A DNA stretch of 64,000 nt, taken from NCBI GenBank assembly GCA_018894105.1, contig CM032122.1, positions 20,309,674 through 20,373,673 of the forward strand, in the 5' to 3' direction. Both the position numbers and the translations under genes were made by a program. The notes beneath the pieces are model-generated. The model worked only from the letters and a program-made list of their open reading frames with translations. It did no database searches and was not told the DNA's origin. Below are positions 58,861 to 64,000 of the stretch, in pieces. The first letter of the stretch is position 1. Each line of letters opens with the position of its first letter. Source of the DNA: Jacaranda mimosifolia (taxonomy: Eukaryota > Streptophyta > Magnoliopsida > Lamiales > Bignoniaceae).

Positions 58861-60695
58861 AAAGTTTAATACTAATTAAATAAAATAATATGAATATTTC
58901 AATTAAAAATATTATGTTTGAAGATAATTTATATTTAAATAAGTTGTACAATATCAAGAATTGCTAATTCTAAGTTTATAAATTATATAAAAATTTATAA
59001 AATAATAAAATTTAAAAAAATAAATAAAAGAATTAAAAAATAAAAATAGCATAGAATATTTTATAAATTCGCTTTTCAAATTATATATATATATATAAAT
59101 TTATACATACATATTTTCGTGTGATACGTAAACAAATGATTTCTTTTTAAAATATAAAGCTTTTTTGTATGATTTCTTAATAATGTGGAAGTTACAGTTA
59201 CAATTGTCATAACATTTGATAACTTTAAATGTTAAATAGTTTTTGTTAGAGTAAATATATAACCTCTTCGTACTTTTACATATGAAAATAACTTACATTA
59301 GGTTATTAATTATTTGATAACTAATTCAATAAGTAGTTTGTAACATACAATTTTTATAAGCTAAAAGATCTCTCAATATTTTATATAATTCTGATAAGTA
59401 AAATTTATTTATTTATTTATTTATATATGCAGTTATTTTATTATTTTTAAAATTATCAATTAACATATATTTTGTACATAAATAGAATAATAAGTAAATT
59501 CAATATTCAGTTTAAAATAAAATATCAATGTCTCATAAGTTTCTTTTGTAATTAGTATATAAAAATATACAAATAATTAAATGAATACTTATTTTCACCC
59601 AAACTTTTCAATTTCACATCATTAATCCATGTAATTTTTTTTTGAATTATTATAAGCAAAAATATTAAAATAAATGTACACTATATAACTATAAAATAAT
59701 GTAGTTAAATTTATTGAAAAATATAAAATTGATATCATTTGCTATTTAAGAGGTCATTTATTAAGCTTTTGAAAATTTTCAACTATGTTAACTATAAATA
59801 TGTCCCATATAAAAGAATTTATTTAAAATAATTAAAAATTAGTTCTCCATTATTATATTACTAAACAATTAAAATGATTTAAATTAATAATATAAAAATA
59901 AACGTCAGAGTTTATAGTTGTTGTAGGAAGTAATGTTTATATTTGAAACAAATTCTTCACGAAATTATTTGTTATATTCTTTATATTTAATTTTATCTAA
60001 AAATATTTTATAAATCTAAAAATATTATTGTAAAAATAATTAAATTTTAAGGACTTCGATAAATTAAGGACTTGCATATCAATTAATTTATAATTATTCA
60101 TTTCTTAAACTTCTAACTCTTAAAAAAGAAGTGATTATTTGATATTTTACATAAATATTTATTTATCTCTTTCATAACCAACAAATAAGTTGTAATTTTT
60201 TTTAAGTAAATCATGATATTAAGAGATAGTTATGATTGTTAAGTATTTTAATTTTATTTTTGAAGTATATTTAATATAAATTATATAAAATTTATATAGT
60301 GATTTAATTAATAAATAAAAATAATTTATTTGATCAAATGACTGAATATTTTTTGATTATAAATAATTGAATATTGTATTACTTCGACTAAAAATAGAGT
60401 CATTGTACATATAAATACAATTTTTTTTTATTAAATATGAAAAATTGGTTGTTGTTTTGAAATAACTTAGTTGTCAACTCTTTTTTTGGATAAATTTTAA
60501 GCTTTGTTGGATAAAAATATAGAATTAAATTAAAAAAGATCTAACTCTTTAAATGAAAAATAAGTTAAAATTCATTAGATCTCATATTTATTAGATGATT
60601 TCATTACTTCGTATATTCATTTAATTTTTTATAGTTAATATTATCAAAATGAATATACATTACTAAATACGAAATATATCAACAGTGTAAAGTTA
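58861..60695. other. very AT-rich DNA, no gene seen
   Basis: About 1.8 kb between two solo LTRs, with no ORF of 60 codons or more. Short (AT)n around 59081-59098 and (TTTA)n around 59404-59424. No element ends recognised. Confidence 0.5.
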
Positions 60696-60700
60696 TTTAC

Positions 60701-63700
60701 TGTAACGCCCCAAGTTTTAAAATACTAAATTCAATGTTAGTGTTTCAATAAAATAAAATACTAATTCGATAAATTTGGTTAAAATAATTTTGAGTTGAAT
60801 CTAATCGAGATCCATAAATAATTATCGATAATTGGGTGATTGAATTGTAAAGGAAAAAGGGCTTGATTGACCAAAATTATAAGAGTTTAGGGGGTCAATG
60901 TGAGGAAGTTAAAAGCTTAAGGACTTCAAAATAAATAAAGAAGGACCTAATTGACTGGAATTAGAAATGTTAGGCGCCAAAATGAAAAACTAAAACTTTA
61001 AAGGATTAAAATAAAAGTGTTGGGGCCAAATTGAAAGGCGGTTCAAACTTCTGGGGTAAGATTGAAGGCGGTCCAGAAGTTTTGGGGCTAATATGAAAAG
61101 TTTTAAAAAAATATATCTATAGATACAATTGAGGACATGATTTCTTCTAATTTTCAAATGCGACCCCTACTCCTCCCAAACTTGGTTCTCCTCCATTTTA
61201 GCTCCAAATTGAACACCAAAGCCATACTTAGCTTCCTCTCAAGTCTCAGCTCAATGAACACAATAGTACCAAAAACTCCCAAAACAACCGGCGAATCGGG
61301 GGGAAATTTTAAGGCGTAAGAGCTCAACGGCGGTGGTGGCGAGTTGCTAACTTTTGGCGGTAGAAACAGTGAAATATTAGGTGGGTTTTGACGGGCTCGA
61401 CGAGAGGAGTGCATTGGTACGTTCAATTTCTGGTTTTGACGGTTGACGACAAAGTAATTAGGGCGGCGGCGGCACTAGGGCTTTGGTGGCAGTTTTCGTC
61501 CAATTCGCTAGCATGGAGGTGACATACAGTGAAATCAACTAGCTCGGCGAGGTGCATCTTTTGGTCCAGACTGTTTGTACCCAAACGGCGGCGGCACGGC
61601 GGCGGCTCCGGCAGCTTTTGGGTATTTTTTAATTTTGGACTTGTTTGGACTATTTTTGGCTTAAGATTGTTATTTCAATTCGATCCAATTTGGATAAATT
61701 TTATAATCGAATTTCAATTCAATTAATTTGTTGAATGTAATTAAATTTTCAAATCAAAACCTAATCCTAATATGAACTAAGATAGTAAAATTATGGTTTA
61801 GCCTAGGTTATAGATTAATATCATACTTATTATAGTATTGAATCCAATCGACTCAAAAGGACATCGTTAGGACCTTAAGAAAGATTTTGATAACTTATTT
61901 ACCGACTCGTTGAGTTAAGGACAGTGATATATGACTACCTTAAACATCTGAGTATAACATGGAACTTGAGAAAATTATGACTGAACAAATAAATTAACTG
62001 AGGGACTTGATAAGGACATTTAAGTGTATTAAGAGTTATGATCCATAAATCAACATAATGTCGATTTAGGTTATCTTATTCTGAACTTTGAATCAATTGG
62101 GAAACAAGGACGCGAACTCTCCAAACAACTAAGTATTTCCATATTTAATTGTCTTAGGCATTTAGATATGAAGCAGATATTAATGGAATTGTGTCAGAAT
62201 AACCTTGAATTTGATAAAAACATCAACTATATGTATATGTAAGACTTGAAGGATTAATAGGATAGTAGTTGTAGTTATCTTATAAAAGTTCTTGATTTGA
62301 CTATGAAGCTAGGACTTAGGTGTCCGTACAACTAGGGATTCCTCTATATTTGCCAGGTGAGTTTATATTAATTTCCTTTACTGGGAAAAGAACATACATA
62401 CTCATTAATATATTCTGGTTGTTTGTCGCTTGATCTCGATTGTGTTGAGATTCAATAATTGCTAATTGTCCGTTCTATGCTATTCTTTGACTCTTGTGTT
62501 GAATCTGACAGTCTGTCTGAGTTGTTATTCTTGCTTGAAGCTCTTGAGCCGTTATTATCCAAATTCTCAATCTTGCTTGATGTGACTTCTTATCTTATGT
62601 ATATGTATTAGTAAATATATCAGTACTATTTGACCTTTTCTTTGCTAGAAATTGTCGTTCATCTGTACAATATTGACATTCTATTGTTGTATTTCTCTTG
62701 GTAGTCTATTTGGACTTTTCTTCTTCTTTGCTTGTGATTCTTGAGCTATTATTATATGAATTTCTTATCCATTTAGAGTTGTAGAATCTCTGAACCGTAA
62801 ACCATGTCTACACAAGTTTTGATAAACTAAACAGTTTGTGAAAGTTCACCACACATCGCTACTTACACCTGTTACGGCTCCTATTTGATTTTGAATTATG
62901 TTATTTATTTAAAAGTTGGTGATTGTGCGTAAAAACCAAAAATTGAATTTTAAAATATATTTTTCTATCATCACCATGCCTACCTTGGAGTAAGCCTGAT
63001 GTTGATTTAGTAATTACTTGTCTATCATGGCGAATTAATGTGTTAATTAAAATGTTGTTGGAGGTGTTATACTATTCAGTGATTAATACCCTTGGGGGTA
63101 GGCCCTGGGATCGGCTTCCAAAGGTGACCAGGCAGAACGAACTGACAGTGACTGATCTTTCGACTGATACTCGTACACGTTGTACATATAATCCTTACTC
63201 ATAGCAAGCTGGAGGTAGCCGTCCATGAGCAGGATAAGGCATGCGGCTAGCCATGCCTAGTGAGTATTTAAGTATCCGAGCTGATCACTTGGAAACTTAA
63301 ATGGATAAGGATTTTTGTGTTTTCGAAAGTGGAGTAACAAGGTAGGAGAACAATTAACAACTTAATTGCAAAAGTGTTTATTATTTCATTACCACTCGAC
63401 TTCATAGACGATTATATTCCTTTACCTGCATTCTACTTTGTGTATTTGCAACAGCCTCAAAGGTTTCTTTGTTAATTCCGTGTTTGGTTGATTATCTCTT
63501 TGTATATAGGTGTTGCTTTGTTAATAACTCACTAAGTCATTCGAACTTATAATTCTTGTATTTTCTTCCGTTCTTTATCCTAGATAAGAACGAGTTACGA
63601 GGGTAGTCTACCCAGGTGACCCATGAGGTGTAGAAGATGGTAGAAGTGCTAAGTGTGATTCATAACATTTTGATTCATAGTTGAACTTCTGATGGCTGTC

Positions 63701-63821
63701 GCTTGTAGAAATTAAATACTTTGGATTTTGAAAAATGCTTTTTCTGTTATTCAGAAAACTTGTGGCATGGAGTGGGTAGCACCTCGGGTAAGAGCAGACA
63801 CCTCCCAGTCGGGGCGCAACA
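60701..63821 (+). mobile_element. solo LTR, 3.1 kb, with 5-bp target duplication TTTAC
   Basis: Begins TGTAACGCCCC and ends GGGGCGCAACA (TG...CA), with TTTAC directly on both sides (60696-60700 and 63822-63826). The termini match the family of the LTR at 40124-41563. No primer-binding site, gag or pol adjoins. ORFs within (61137-61319, 61529-61726 and a minus-strand one) show no motif; a G/C-rich ggcggcggc stretch lies at 61463-61610. The length suits the long LTRs of some plant Gypsy lineages; lineage is not decided. Confidence 0.88.
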
Positions 63822-63826
63822 TTTAC

Positions 63827-64000
63827 TTAGCAATGAAATATTGATTTTTAGCTGTATATACATAATTTTTTATAAATAATTTATTTATTGAAGAGAAATA
63901 AAATGATTTTCTTGTTAAAAATATTATACATAAGTAATGATTCAACCAATCAAAATAAACTTATCAAAGCACATGATATTGTATACAAAAAATGAAAAAA
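63827..64000. other. AT-rich right edge
   Basis: Nothing recognised after the solo LTR's target duplication. Confidence 0.5.

Noticed and set aside
1..64000. tRNA, rRNA, CRISPR arrays, bacterial-style operons
   Set aside because: No tRNA-like cloverleaf, rRNA segment or regularly spaced CRISPR-type repeats were seen; the sequence is plant nuclear DNA.

Overview
The window is nuclear DNA of a flowering plant, almost certainly a eudicot. It is AT-rich, its protein-coding genes are interrupted by many GT-AG introns, the gene families are plant ones (plant MOS14-type transportin, myosin-binding protein with a GTD-binding domain, germin-like protein), and the spaces between genes are full of plant transposon families (hAT, PIF/Harbinger, Gypsy LTRs). 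I cannot name the species from the sequence.

Layout. 1-6.75 kb: the 5' part of a minus-strand MOS14/transportin-3-like nuclear import receptor (six exons seen; the gene continues off the left edge). 7.5-22.3 kb: a transposon-rich gene desert with a dispersed repeat, a 303-bp tandem duplication, two hAT-like non-autonomous elements (one inserted in a decayed Ulp1/C48 protease domain) and Gypsy gag and pol remnants, the pol remnant itself split by a third hAT-like element. 23.1-28.2 kb: a complete nine-exon plus-strand NOL9/GRC3-type polynucleotide 5'-kinase with MITEs in its introns. 29.7-31.9 kb: a complete three-exon myosin-binding protein. 35.1-35.7 kb: an intronless germin-like protein. 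37.9-38.3 kb: an intronless minus-strand RING-H2 protein. 40.1-42.2 kb: an LTR with a primer-binding-site-like sequence, a nested hAT-like element, and a PIF/Harbinger MITE. 42.4-51.8 kb: a candidate 9.4-kb PIF/Harbinger-like element bounded by GTTTGATA-containing inverted ends. It holds decayed DDE transposase and Myb/SANT-like genes on the minus strand, and a GRF-zinc-finger-like ORF plus a second Myb/SANT-like pseudogene on the plus strand. 54.1-55.7 kb: a VARICOSE/EDC4-like pseudogene fragment abutting another decayed coding sequence. 56-64 kb: LTR remnants, two well-delimited solo LTRs with 5-bp target duplications, and AT-rich DNA.

The five convincing host genes are unrelated housekeeping or family genes (nuclear import, rRNA processing, myosin-based transport, a cell-wall cupin, a ubiquitin-ligase-type RING protein). 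I see no sign that they act as one pathway. The most unusual part is the transposon content: precise element boundaries and target duplications can be read directly. I found no convincing new biological system. The best candidate for a second look is the composite element at 42.4-51.8 kb. All exon structures were derived by eye from splice consensus, reading frame and family similarity recalled from memory, not from searches.
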